From Crystallibacter permensis (GTDB lineage: Bacteria; Actinomycetota; Actinomycetes; Actinomycetales; Micrococcaceae): a stretch of DNA of 64,000 nt. Of this stretch, positions 26,693-36,300 are shown in pieces. Positions within the stretch are counted from its first letter, which is position 1; each line of letters starts with the position of its first letter. The translations under genes were made by a program, and so were the position numbers. Location of the stretch: the NCBI RefSeq assembly GCF_025960875.1, contig NZ_JAODLR010000005.1, positions 62,001 through 126,000 on the forward strand. Reading direction: 5' to 3'. A model generated the notes under the pieces. That model did no database searches and was not told the DNA's origin. It was given only the letters and a program-made list of their open reading frames with translations.

Positions 26693-27890
26693 CCCACACG
26701 CCGCTGGTTTTCCGGGTCCAGGCCTGGACGGCGGTAACCAGGCAAACCGTGGCATCGACCAGGCGCACCAGCGGGAAGACCAGTCCAAGCAGAAGCAGGC
26801 CGGGCCGCCGCAGCACGCAGGCGGTGATCACGGTCAGCAGGTAGTCCGGCAGGAGAATGCCCAGCAGGACATCCTGTGGCCGCAGGATCACCACGTCCAG
26901 CAGGGCACCTGCCAGCAGCGCCGGAATGACCAGGACCAGAACGACGCTGGCGGTGATCAGTTCCACGATGTGCAGCAGCAGGGCGGCCCAAAAACGGCCG
27001 AGGTGCAGGCCGTGGCGGCGTACGGTCTGCCAGAAGCCGAGGCTCCAGCGCCGGATTTGGCGGACGTAGTCATGGAAGTTGTCCGGGTCCTGGGTGTAGG
27101 CGATTGCCGCGGAGGGGTGGAAATCGATGCGGCCGAGCTTCTTCGCGTGGATCTCGAACGTCATGTTGAAGTCCTCGATCAGCAGTCCGGGGGCATCGAC
27201 GTCGATATCGGCCAGGACGCTGGTCCGGTACATGCTGGCGAAGCCGGGCACAATGGCGACCACGTTCGCGGGCCTGGCCGCTTGGCCGTACTTCAGCAGC
27301 AGTTGGACGATGGTGTAGAGCCGTTCCCGGTAGGCCAGGAGGATCCTGCCGACCGGATCTTGCTTCCCTCGGTCGGGCAGGGACCGTGCCCGACCGGCAA
27401 CGGCCACTACCTCCGGATCGTTGAAGAGTGGCAGGCCCGTTGCCAGGTAGTCCGGGGCCAGGCGCGTGTCGGCGTCGAGCAGAAGCACGGCTTTGTAGTT
27501 GTTGGCTAGATCGTAGTACTCCATGCCCGCAGCCAAAGCTCCCGCCTTGCCCCGGTTCGGGTTCAGCTCCAGAACGTTCACCCCCGCGTGTCCGGCGATC
27601 TGCGCCGTCGCGTCGCTTGACCCATCGGAGATCACGTGGATGTTCCGTGCCGGCACCAGGGCGGCGGCGGTAGCGATGGTGTCCTTGATGACGAGTTCTT
27701 CGTTGTGGGCGGCGATCAGCACCGCAACTTCTGCCGGCCGGACCGCAGGATCAACCTTGACGGCCAACTGCCGTGGTTTGGTCCTGTTCTGCCACTCCCC
27801 CACCAGCCGCAGCAGTCCGATACTGCTCCAGAATGGTGTGCTGATGCCCAGTACCAGCAGGCAGATCAGCAGTATTGTCCACGGTTCCAT
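26661..27890 (-). CDS. Processive family-2 glycosyltransferase (BcsA/PgaC/HAS-like)
   Basis: This 409-aa membrane glycosyltransferase has an N-terminal helix (ILLICLLVLGISTPF), a GT-A domain, and four or more C-terminal helices. Catalytic landmarks are the DXD-like LLLDADTRL, the ED of LLIEDFNMTF, and QIRRWSLGFW, the Q-x-x-RW motif of processive synthases that hold the growing chain. It lacks a PilZ domain. It is the last gene of the polysaccharide cluster and has GAGGGGG upstream of its ATG. It most likely polymerises an amino-sugar or uronate-containing glycan and exports it; the donor is inferred from neighbours only. Confidence 0.9.
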   Translation of the reverse strand: MEPWTILLICLLVLGISTPFWSSIGLLRLVGEWQNRTKPRQLAVKVDPAVRPAEVAVLIAAHNEELVIKDTIATAAALVPARNIHVISDGSSDATAQIAGHAGVNVLELNPNRGKAGALAAGMEYYDLANNYKAVLLLDADTRLAPDYLATGLPLFNDPEVVAVAGRARSLPDRGKQDPVGRILLAYRERLYTIVQLLLKYGQAARPANVVAIVPGFASMYRTSVLADIDVDAPGLLIEDFNMTFEIHAKKLGRIDFHPSAAIAYTQDPDNFHDYVRQIRRWSLGFWQTVRRHGLHLGRFWAALLLHIVELITASVVLVLVIPALLAGALLDVVILRPQDVLLGILLPDYLLTVITACVLRRPGLLLLGLVFPLVRLVDATVCLVTAVQAWTRKTSGVWVSPARRLQPS

Positions 27891-27950
27891 CTCTCCCCCT
27901 CATCTCGTTTCCAGCCCTGCCGGTGCGGGTTGTGCTGCAATAGACAGGTG

Positions 27951-28742
27951 CTAGCTGCTCCTTTGTCCCTGCTGGACCTGGAGCGTAGTGATCCGCTTGA
28001 GCCAAGGGCCGTTGGGAACGTCCTCGTCGTCGACGAACTGCCAGTCCACCTTGTCGTGCGCGCCGTTGAGCGAGCTGAATCCCAGGCAGCCGTTCAGCGC
28101 GGGTGAGACGTCCATGCCTGCGCCGTTGAATTCGGTGTTTGCGGGCCGATGGTCTCCTTTGCCGAAAACGTAAGTGGCGTCGTCGTACTTCCCGGGTCCG
28201 GCATCCTGGATCTGGCCGTAACAAACCCGGTCCCCTTTCTTGATCCGGACCCAGCGGTTCTTCATGTAGCTGAAAGACTTGTCCGTTTCCTTGCCGGCGT
28301 AAGCCGGTTCCTGTGCCCACGGGATGACGCTCCCGCGCATGGCGAAGGCGAGCGAATTATTGATGTCGTCGAAAGGCAGATCGAGGTAGAACGGGTTCTG
28401 CTTGGGCACCATCTGTGTGGGGTAGTACCCGTTGGTCTGGGTACGCCGTTCGGTAGTGCAGACATTATCGACGACGACGCCGTCGCAGCCTCCGTAGTTC
28501 TCCAGCCAGAAACTGTCGTAAGCGGACTGGAGCTGGCTGCCATCGGGGGCGTCCGGGTCGAAGACCTCGCCGACCCAGAAAGTGGTGGCAATGATGTCCG
28601 TGTGCCAGGGGTATTTTTGGTTGTTCGGCTCAAGGTCGGAATCGGTACCGGTAGGGCCGGGAGGCACGCACGATGCCAGAAGTGCTCCGGCTGCAATGAG
28701 TGCCGTCATGATCGCCACCGTGGTTGTGGCCCACTTCTTCAC
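27951..28742 (-). CDS. Secreted lipoprotein with possible double-psi beta-barrel fold
   Basis: This 263-aa predicted lipoprotein starts at a GTG whose bases overlap the deacetylase stop (GTGA, 4 bp). The N-terminus is basic with a hydrophobic core ending in the lipobox LLASC. The mature part has several Cys pairs and a C-terminal half with GDRVCYGQIQDAGPGKYDDA followed by GAGMDVSPALNGCLGF. The DAGP and DVSPAL segments resemble the NDRGP and DLS-A-A elements of RlpA/expansin-like double-psi barrels; this is my inference, not a clear match. Co-translation with the deacetylase points to glycan modification, cleavage or binding at the cell surface. Confidence 0.7.
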   Translation of the reverse strand: MKKWATTTVAIMTALIAAGALLASCVPPGPTGTDSDLEPNNQKYPWHTDIIATTFWVGEVFDPDAPDGSQLQSAYDSFWLENYGGCDGVVVDNVCTTERRTQTNGYYPTQMVPKQNPFYLDLPFDDINNSLAFAMRGSVIPWAQEPAYAGKETDKSFSYMKNRWVRIKKGDRVCYGQIQDAGPGKYDDATYVFGKGDHRPANTEFNGAGMDVSPALNGCLGFSSLNGAHDKVDWQFVDDEDVPNGPWLKRITTLQVQQGQRSS

Positions 28743-30364
28743 GGTGCCTGCTCCGGCGACGGCTGGACCGCCGATGGTTGGGCCGGTGATGGTTGCGCCG
28801 GTGGCGCTCCATTCGCGTCGTAAAGTGCGTAGTTGTCGGTGACCAGAGTGCCGTTGCCGATGAGTCCGATACCGAACGTCAGGGCAGTGGCGTGAGCCGG
28901 AACCGGTGGCGTAGTCCATTCGGCGTGGACGAACTCTTCGACCGGGTCAAGGTACGGGCTGGCCGTCCAGTAATGCCAGGCGCCTTGCCCGTCCCGGTAG
29001 TAGACGCTGAATTGTGCGTTGGTTTCCGTTTTGTAGTCGGCGCGCAGGGAGTATCTGTGGCCGGGAGCGACAGCCGGGGCGCACTCGCCGAGGTCCTGCC
29101 GGGTGATCAGCTTGGCGTCCCCGTCGACGTAGTCCGTCACCACGAGTTCGGCGGCGTTCGAGCCGTCCGGTCCGCGGCTCCGGCTGAATTCGGCGCGGTT
29201 GTTGCCGTAACCGCCTTCCACCCAGCAGAACGGTGCTGCATCCCGCTGTGACTGGTTCAGGTTGCCGTTGACCAGGGCGTTCTCCCCTGCCGCAGGCGGC
29301 TCGGGTGCGGGCACTTCCGCCGGTTCCCGGTTGGGTCCGCCGATGACTTGCTGGACGGTCCGGACCACGGTGCTGCTTCCTGTGGAGGCGACGCTGACGG
29401 AATCCGGAGCCGGTGCGTCGGGGACGTTCCCGACGTCGTTGGCTGTTGCTTGGTCATCAGGGGTGCTTCGCTGGGCCAGCCAGTCGACGAACTCGGTGAA
29501 GAGATCTTCTTCCACGTCGATGTCGGTGCACTCGAAGGGACACATGCCGTGGAATGTCAGGATGACCCAGCCGCCGCTGTCCTCGGCTCGGGTGACCGTG
29601 TCCTGCAGGTCCTGCAGGGTCCAGTCGGCTTCGACCTGTTCCGGGGCCTTCAGCAGGTAGGGGTCGGCCGGACGAAGCGACTCGGTTTCCGGACAGTCCT
29701 CGCAGCCTTCGCCGGCAGTGTCCCCGAGCCCGCGGGCGCTGTTGTAGCCGCACTCGCTCACCAGGGATTCGAGTTCAGGAGTACTGGAGGCGAAGGGAAA
29801 GGCGAAGTTGGTGACATCGAAGCCCCAGCCATTCAGGTTGGCCCGGTCCTGGCAGATCTCCCGTGCCGCTTCCTGGAATCCAAGGTCCTGGATGTCCTGA
29901 TGGGACAGGGTGTGGCCACCGATTTCGTGGTCGGCCAGGGCAATTTCCTTCGCCTGCTGCAGTGTCAGGTAGCGGGGTGAACCGAGGTTGCCGGAATTGA
30001 GGTAGAAGGTCCCCTGCAGGCCGGCGTCCGCCAGGATCTCCGCCGCGCGCGCTTGGCCGCGGAAGCCGTCGTCGAACGTCAGGGAAACCACCGTTTGTCC
30101 TGGTGCGGCCACCATCGGATCGGCCGGCATGTAGTCCGGCACGTCGATGGCGGCGGCGGGATCCTGCTGGGGCGGGGAAACCTGTACCTCGGCAGGTTCT
30201 GCGTCGGCGGCGGGGCCGGACGTGTCCAGCCACTGGTCGCCGAAGACCAGGAAGGCAGCCGGAAGCGCCAGCAGCACCAGTGCCGCCAGCCACTGCAGCG
30301 AGCGTCTTGAACCGCGGGTGTCTGCGGCCGGCACCGCAGGCACAGAGCGGCGTTTGAGACCCAT
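28739..30364 (-). CDS. Secreted polysaccharide deacetylase with C-terminal carbohydrate-binding-like domain
   Basis: This 541-aa protein has an N-terminal membrane anchor (LAALVLLALPAAFLVFGDQW). A NodB-type CE4 domain lies at about 95-300 with TFDDGFRG (catalytic Asp, metal Asp) and GGHTLSHQDI (metal His pair). HGMCPFEC appears near its end. A Pro-rich linker leads to a beta-rich domain resembling a carbohydrate-binding module (about 375-515), then a Pro/Ser tail. It would deacetylate N-acetylated glycan outside the membrane, as PgaB/IcaB do. The start at 30364 has AAAGGA 8 nt upstream. Co-translated with the lipoprotein downstream. Confidence 0.88.
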   Translation of the reverse strand: MGLKRRSVPAVPAADTRGSRRSLQWLAALVLLALPAAFLVFGDQWLDTSGPAADAEPAEVQVSPPQQDPAAAIDVPDYMPADPMVAAPGQTVVSLTFDDGFRGQARAAEILADAGLQGTFYLNSGNLGSPRYLTLQQAKEIALADHEIGGHTLSHQDIQDLGFQEAAREICQDRANLNGWGFDVTNFAFPFASSTPELESLVSECGYNSARGLGDTAGEGCEDCPETESLRPADPYLLKAPEQVEADWTLQDLQDTVTRAEDSGGWVILTFHGMCPFECTDIDVEEDLFTEFVDWLAQRSTPDDQATANDVGNVPDAPAPDSVSVASTGSSTVVRTVQQVIGGPNREPAEVPAPEPPAAGENALVNGNLNQSQRDAAPFCWVEGGYGNNRAEFSRSRGPDGSNAAELVVTDYVDGDAKLITRQDLGECAPAVAPGHRYSLRADYKTETNAQFSVYYRDGQGAWHYWTASPYLDPVEEFVHAEWTTPPVPAHATALTFGIGLIGNGTLVTDNYALYDANGAPPAQPSPAQPSAVQPSPEQAP

Positions 30365-30465
30365 GATGTAAGTCCTTTCCTCCAGTGGTCCCACGGCTCT
30401 GCCCTTCGGGCTGTGGGACCGTCGCCGGAGCCGCCGCGGTGTTGCAGTGGCGGCCCGGCCAGGGG

Positions 30466-31521
30466 CTAACGGGCAGCGAGTGCGGCGGGTTCGGTGGTGG
30501 TGATGCCTGCGGTAGTTACGGCGTCGTGCGTTGTTGCCGCGGCCCGGGCCGGGGCCCTCATGACGGTCTGCCAGGACATGGCCACGTTGGAAATGATCTC
30601 CGCGATGGTGGTTTTCGGGTTGAAGCCCACCAGCTCGCGCGCCTTCGAATTGTCCGGTACCCGCCGGCGCATGTCCTCGTAGCCCGGCGCGTAGGCCTTG
30701 TCATACGGGACCAGCCTGATGTCGCTGGCGCTCTCCAACTGGTCGATGATCCGTTCGGCCAGGGCGAGGATGGAGACTTCGTACGTGCCACCAAGGTTGA
30801 ACGCCTGGCCATAAGCCGCGGGATGCTCGGCGATCCTGACCAGGGCTGGCACGACGTCCGCCACGTAGGAGAAGCAACGGGACTGGGTTCCGTCGCCGAA
30901 GACGGTCAACGGCTCGTCCCGCTGGGCCTGCCCCACGAGGTTCGGCACCACCATGCCGTAACGGCCGGTCTGCCGCGGTCCCACCGTGTTGAACAACCGC
31001 ACGATGGCCACGCGCAGGCCGAACTCCTTCCAGTAGGCGTGTGCGAAGGCTTCGTCGATGCCCTTCGCTGCCGCGTAGGTCCAGCGGGACTTCAGCGGTG
31101 AGCCGAGGATGCGGTCGGAGTCCTCCGGCAGCGAGTCCGACGCGTTCTTGCCGTACACCTCGCTGGTGGACGCCAGCAGCAGGATGGCACCGGCGTCGAG
31201 CGTTGCATCCAGCACTATCTCGGTGCCATGGATGTTGGTGCGCAGGCTCCGCAGCGGTTCTTCGACTATGAGCTTGACGCCCACCGCCGCGGCCAGGTGG
31301 AACACCCGGTCTGCGCCGGCGACCACGCTGTCAACCGCAGCCCGGTCGAGGATGCTGCCTTCGACGAACCGGAAGCGCGGGTGACGCCTTACGTTGGCCA
31401 GGTTCTCCAGCGAACCGGTGGACAGATCATCCAGCACGGCCACCTCGTCCCCCGAGGCGAGCAGATATTCGGTCAGGTGGCTGCCGATAAACCCGGCGCC
31501 TCCGGTAATGGCTGTTTTCAT
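30466..31521 (-). CDS. NAD-dependent sugar-nucleotide epimerase/dehydratase
   Basis: This 351-aa extended SDR has an N-terminal GGAGFIGSHL dinucleotide-binding motif. LLASTSEVYGKN with WTYAAAKGIDE gives the Ser/Thr and Tyr-x(3)-Lys catalytic set. VRLFNTVGPRQTGRYGMVVP and DGTQSRCFSYVADVV are substrate-pocket segments. It is closest in motif style to UDP-glucuronate decarboxylase / UDP-hexose 4-epimerase proteins. A C-terminal ~25-residue Ala/Thr tail is unusual. GGGGATCGGA supplies the ribosome site. Together with the dehydrogenase upstream it should supply a uronic-acid or pentose nucleotide sugar. Confidence 0.88.
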   Translation of the reverse strand: MKTAITGGAGFIGSHLTEYLLASGDEVAVLDDLSTGSLENLANVRRHPRFRFVEGSILDRAAVDSVVAGADRVFHLAAAVGVKLIVEEPLRSLRTNIHGTEIVLDATLDAGAILLLASTSEVYGKNASDSLPEDSDRILGSPLKSRWTYAAAKGIDEAFAHAYWKEFGLRVAIVRLFNTVGPRQTGRYGMVVPNLVGQAQRDEPLTVFGDGTQSRCFSYVADVVPALVRIAEHPAAYGQAFNLGGTYEVSILALAERIIDQLESASDIRLVPYDKAYAPGYEDMRRRVPDNSKARELVGFNPKTTIAEIISNVAMSWQTVMRAPARAAATTHDAVTTAGITTTEPAALAAR

Positions 31522-31532
31522 TTCCGATCCCC

Positions 31533-31556
31533 AATGTGCAGTGAAATGTGCAGTGA
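31533..31556 (-). repeat. Perfect 12-bp tandem direct repeat
   Basis: AATGTGCAGTGA occurs twice in tandem in the 63-bp spacer between the dehydrogenase stop and the epimerase start. It could be a regulatory site or slippage product; nothing more can be said. Confidence 0.6.
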
Positions 31557-31584
31557 ACTTGTTTCAGCGGTGCTAGAGCTAGTG

Positions 31585-32958
31585 CTACAGCCGGACGGTG
31601 TTCGCCGTCAGCGGCAGCCGGTAAGTGGTATCCAGGACGGTCGGCACATCGGCCAGCCAGCCGAGTTCGAAGTTGCTGTGTGCTGTATGCATGATGACCA
31701 CGTGCGCGCCGAACTTCTTCGGGTCGGCGACTGAACGCAGTTCCAGCCCCTCGTGGTTGAGCTCGCCGATCAGCGGATCCACGTAGCCCACAATGGCTCC
31801 CTCCGCCGCGAGGCCGGCCAGGATCTCCAGCGCGGGCGATTCACGCAGGTCCTCCACATCCGGCTTGTAGGCCACGCCGGCCACCAGGATGCGTGCCCCG
31901 GCCAGGCCATGGTCCCTGTCGGAAAGGATCTTCCTGGTCCGATCCACCACCTGGTGCGGACGGGCGGCGATGCCGTGCATGGCCTGTTCGATCACCGGGG
32001 CGGTCAACCGGTTACGGCGCAGCTGCCACAGCAGGTAGTGCGGATCGCACGGGATGCAGTGCCCGCCCACGCCCGGCCCCGGGGTGAAGCGCATGAATCC
32101 GAACGGCTTGGTGTCCGCGGCGTCGATGACATCCATGACCTGGATGCCTAGCGCCGTGCAGATGTCGGCGAACTCGTTGGCCAGTGCGATGTTGACCGCC
32201 CGGAAGGTGTTCTCCACCAGCTTGGTCATTTCCGCGGCCTCCGCCGTCGGCACCACATGCACATTCGGCACGTATTTGCCCAACAGCTCGGCGGCGCGTT
32301 CCCCGCAGGCCGCCGTTACGCCGCCGACCACCCGTGGCACTTCCTCCTGGCTGAACGTGTCGACACCGGGATTGATGCGCTCCGGGCTGAACGCCACATG
32401 GACATCGGTGCCCGGCAGCAGCCCGCGGGCGGCCAGCGGATCGGCGAGCATGTCCTTGGTGCTGCCCACGTAGGTGGTGGAGGTCAGGATCAGCAGCTGG
32501 CCCGGAACGGCGCTGGTCACCACCGTGGCGCAGGCCTGGCGCAGGATGCCCAGGTCCGGCACCAAGTAGCTGTCCACGGGGGTCGGCACCGCAATAACGA
32601 CGGCGGCAGCCCGCTTCAGCTGGACGGGGTCGGAGGTCAGTTCGTAGCCGGAATCGTCCAAGGCCCGAGAGAGCCGTTCACGGTCCCCGGCGAGCAGATC
32701 GGCCCGTTGGTGCCGGATGGTTTGCAACCGGCGCTCGCTGACGTCCAGGCCGAGCACGCGGTAACCGGCTTCATGGAACGCCAGCGAGGTAGGCAGGCCC
32801 ACATAACCCAGGCCGACAATGGCGACGTCGAACTCGAAATCGGTCTTCCTGACGGGCGTGATGTACATGTCCGGCAGGGCGTTGAAGGTCCTGCCGGCAA
32901 CGCGCGGTGCCGCGCTCAGCGAATCCGGCGGACGAAGCCTCGGGTCTTGCAGAGTCAT
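31585..32958 (-). CDS. Nucleotide-sugar dehydrogenase (UDP-Glc/GlcNAc/ManNAc type)
   Basis: This 457-aa enzyme performs the NAD-dependent twofold oxidation of a UDP-hexose to a UDP-uronic acid. VAIVGLGYVGLPTSLAF is the NAD-binding motif, AFSPERINPG and KLVENTFRAVNIALANE are family signatures, and GVGGHCIPCDPHY contains the catalytic Cys. The GGHCIPCDP form is common in the WecC/WbpA/TviB branch (amino-sugar substrates) but does not decide the substrate. It is the first gene of the cluster on the minus strand, with AGGGGA 7 nt before the ATG, and lies 349 bp below the LAL regulators. Confidence 0.92.
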   Translation of the reverse strand: MTLQDPRLRPPDSLSAAPRVAGRTFNALPDMYITPVRKTDFEFDVAIVGLGYVGLPTSLAFHEAGYRVLGLDVSERRLQTIRHQRADLLAGDRERLSRALDDSGYELTSDPVQLKRAAAVVIAVPTPVDSYLVPDLGILRQACATVVTSAVPGQLLILTSTTYVGSTKDMLADPLAARGLLPGTDVHVAFSPERINPGVDTFSQEEVPRVVGGVTAACGERAAELLGKYVPNVHVVPTAEAAEMTKLVENTFRAVNIALANEFADICTALGIQVMDVIDAADTKPFGFMRFTPGPGVGGHCIPCDPHYLLWQLRRNRLTAPVIEQAMHGIAARPHQVVDRTRKILSDRDHGLAGARILVAGVAYKPDVEDLRESPALEILAGLAAEGAIVGYVDPLIGELNHEGLELRSVADPKKFGAHVVIMHTAHSNFELGWLADVPTVLDTTYRLPLTANTVRL

Positions 32959-33307
32959 GATCTGATCCCCTGTCTGATCTGTGAATGGACTGACACGAAT
33001 GATTGAGCGGATGCTGCCCCAAACAGCTTTTCCCGGTGATGCTCCCCGCGTTTCCCCTACGTTGTTCCCCTTTGTTCCCCGGCGACCTGACGCTTTCTTA
33101 TGAAGACGGGGCCGGCAGTGAGGGGCAAAAGTCTCGGTCTCAGAAGACTTCGTTCACCGCCGGTCCCGCCATGGCCCGGACCGCGGCGGCTGCGGGGGCT
33201 TTCCCGCCGCGGTCCGGATCAGGAGCGGGTTGGCCGTGGCGTTGCCTGCCCCATTTCTTCAGCCTAGGAAGCTGCGGCGGCCACGGCACGAGTGCTTCCT
33301 ACGCGTT
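32959..33307 (-). other. 349-bp intergenic control region of the polysaccharide cluster
   Basis: No gene is credible here. The part nearest the dehydrogenase contains the phased GGGGAA-like boxes (33016-33080). The rest is GC-rich with a hairpin-forming GGACCGCGGCGG / CCGCCGCGGTCC pair around 33178-33218, which could terminate the LAL transcript. Confidence 0.55.
33016..33080 (-). promoter_or_regulatory. Phased array of GGGGAA-like boxes
   Basis: Read on the minus strand, six G-rich boxes (GGGGAA, GGGGAA, GGGGAA, GGGGAG, GGGAAA, GGGGC) occur with end-to-end steps of 10, 13, 10, 13 and 14 bp. MalT boxes (GGGGAKGAGG-like) and SARP direct repeats have this kind of organisation, and MalT-like and SARP genes both occur in the window. 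Protein binding is inferred. Confidence 0.5.
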
Positions 33308-36300
33308 TTACCCGCCTCCTACTTGCATCGCGGGCAGGGCATCACGTGGGGCGAGCGCGGCGGGCTCCACCGGTTGCGTGCCACTAAGTACGACGGCGGC
33401 AAGCTCACCTCGGGTGCGCACGTGCAGTTTGTCGTAGATCCGGTAGATATGGCCTTCCACCGTCCGCACGGAGACGCCCAGCCGTGCCGCGATGTCCCGG
33501 CTGCGCATACCCTGCGCCACGAGCGTGGCGACGTCCCGCTCGCGGTAGGTGAGCTCCCGGGTGGCGAACGAATCGTTCAGCTGGGAGGTCACAACGTCGG
33601 GCAGCTGCAGCCGCAGCTGCTGGACCAGCCGCACGGCCTTCCGCTGCCTGGCCCGCTGCCCGTCCCGGCGGCCCTCGCGTTGGCCGTCGCGTTGGCCCTC
33701 GCGTGCCAGGTATCGGGCGCCGTAGGCGGCGGCTTCTGCGGCGAGCAGCGGGTAGCCGGCATCGGCCGCGTCCCGGGCGAGGACGAGGATGCGGTCCGCA
33801 TTCTTATCCAGCAGTGCCTGGGCGAAGGCATGGAGCAACCCGTTTTCCCTGCCGGCCGGTGCTGCGGTGATGTCCCGCAGCCGCGCCAGCCCGTCCAGTT
33901 CTCCGAGCCGCAGCAACAGAATGTGGACTTCGGTTTCCTCGGTCACCCGGCCGAGTTCGGCCAGACGTGCCGCCAGCCCGGTCAGCTCCTGAACCGCAGC
34001 GGTCATGCCGTGCGTGGCAGCGCCAGCGGCGGCAATCCGGGCCTGGGCCGTGAGGGGCATGGCCTCGTGGACGTCGCCTCTGTCGTGGATGCTGCCCATT
34101 CGGTGGGGCAGGTGCTCGTTGAAAGCGTTGGTGCACGATAACACAATCTCGCGCTCGTTGAGCATGGCGGCTGCATCCGCGGCCAGACCCAGCGAGTAAC
34201 CGAGCAGCTGGTGCGGATCATGCATCCGCAGCGAGTCCACCGCCAGCAGCAACCGGTCCAGGCTGGCCCGGACGCGCCCTTGTTTGAGTTCCACCCAGCC
34301 GTGCAGGAACTCGGTGGTTCCACCGAAGACCACCAGTGATTCCGGCCTGTCGGTTTCGTAACGTTCCAGGTGGCCGGCTGCGCCGGTGAGATGTCCGGCC
34401 TGGACCAGGCAGCGGATGAGGCGCAGGGCCAGGCCTTCCTGCAAAACGTTCCCAGTGTCCGGTTCGTGTTCCATCTGGCGGAGCACCGCGCTGGCGATGT
34501 CCGTGCTGGTCTGCCGGTCGCCGGTGGCCAGAGCCGCCTCGGCCAGGAGCGTCTTGGCCACCAGGACTACGTCTTCGGTTGCCGGGTCCTGGCGATCCTC
34601 GTACTGCTGAGCAGCGTCTGCCTCGGCAGCCAGCCGCCACAGCCCCGGGATGCTTTCGGCAAACCGGCCTTCCAGCTGCATCGCATGGTGGTGCAGCAGC
34701 CTGTCGAACCGGCGGTCCTCCGGCTTCAGGATCCGGCGCGTCAGCGCGATGTCCCAGTTCCGGAGCAGCTGGCTCAACTGCTCCGCCCCGGCACCGGTCC
34801 GCACCACTACTTCCTGGCCCAGCAGGACCGCGTCGCGGAGCACTGCAGGGTAGGTGGAATTGGCCAGGACCTCGGACAACCGGGCCAGCGCGCGGCCGGC
34901 ATAACCCTGGCGCAGGTAGATCCGGACGATCTCTACTTCCGCCGCGGGTGCCAACCGCGGCGACTCGATCACCGTCGCAGCCCGCAGCGCCAGCGCGAGG
35001 TCGTGACCCCGGTTGGCCTGCTGCGCGGTGGCCAGCAGTGTCTTCTCGCTCAGCGGAAGCTGCGCGTCTAGGGCCCATCTGGACGGCCCCACGCTGTCGG
35101 GAGTTAGCTCCGGTTCGTCGACGAGGATCTGGGTGAACCGGCCGTACAGTTCTCGACGGGTGCCGGCGGGCGCGATACTGCGCACCGCCGCTGCGGGGTA
35201 GGCCGGCCCGAGCCGGACCAACGGACCGAAGTGGGCCAACGCTTCCGCCGCGGCTGCCCGGTCCTGGCGGTGGGCCTGGTGGTGATTCTGGGTGTGGTCC
35301 TTATCCTGGTCCGAGTCCGAGTCCGAGTCCGGGTCCCTACCCTGGTCCGTCTCTTCGAAGTCGAACTCGAGCAAGCGCCCGGCTTGGAGCCGCTCGAAGT
35401 GTCCTCCCCCGGCAAGCCGCGACAGCAGGCGCAAGCGCAGCGGACCGGCGAGGGCCACGGCGTAGACCGTTTCCTGCTCCGCGGGTGCCAACCGCTGCAG
35501 GTCCTCCCGGAGCATGTCCTGCAGGAGCTCGCTGGTTTCCGGGAAGCGGCCGTTGGGCAGCCAATTGCCGTTGTGTTCGACCAGCCGGTTCAGCCGGCGG
35601 CTTTCCGCCAGCAAGGCCAGCAGGTTCCGTGGATGACCGCCGGAGTTCCGGTCGAGCAGCCGGATTGCGGCCGGGAGCACCGGACCTCCGAGGACGTGCC
35701 GGACGACGTCGTGGACTTCCGGCACCGTCAGCGGGGCCAGTTCGCAGCGTTCCAGCTGACCGTCCTGCTGCAAGGCCACCAGCTCCGGATCAAGGGAATT
35801 CCCCGGCCGGGCCGCCAGCAGCGCTTGAACGGCTCCGCTTCCGATCAGCTGGGCCAGTATGCCCGCGCTGCCGGGATCGAGTTCGTGGGCATCGTCCACC
35901 AGCAGCACGGGCGGTTCGGCGTGGCCGGAGAGGAACCGCAGCGTCGCCCGCAGGACCTCCACCGGTAGCGTGTCCGGTGCCGGTGGAACCTCGTCGCCGA
36001 GCAGCGGACCCAGCGCCGCGAACGGTACGTCGAGCAGCGACGCCGCGCTGCCGGCAAGCCGGATGAAACGGAAATCCGGCCTCAACACCTGGGCGATGTG
36101 TCCGAGGAGAGCGGTCTTGCCGATCCCCGGTGCCCCGACAATGAGTGCGCCGCGGACGGCCGCATTGTGCAGGATTGCCGTGACGGCGGCCGTGGCGCGC
36201 CCGCGTCCTGGCAAGGCTGGAAGTCCTGCCAACGCTGGAAGGCGAGGCACCGCCGTCGTACTTATTGGTGGTGATTCCCCAGAGACTGTTTCCCCGTTCA

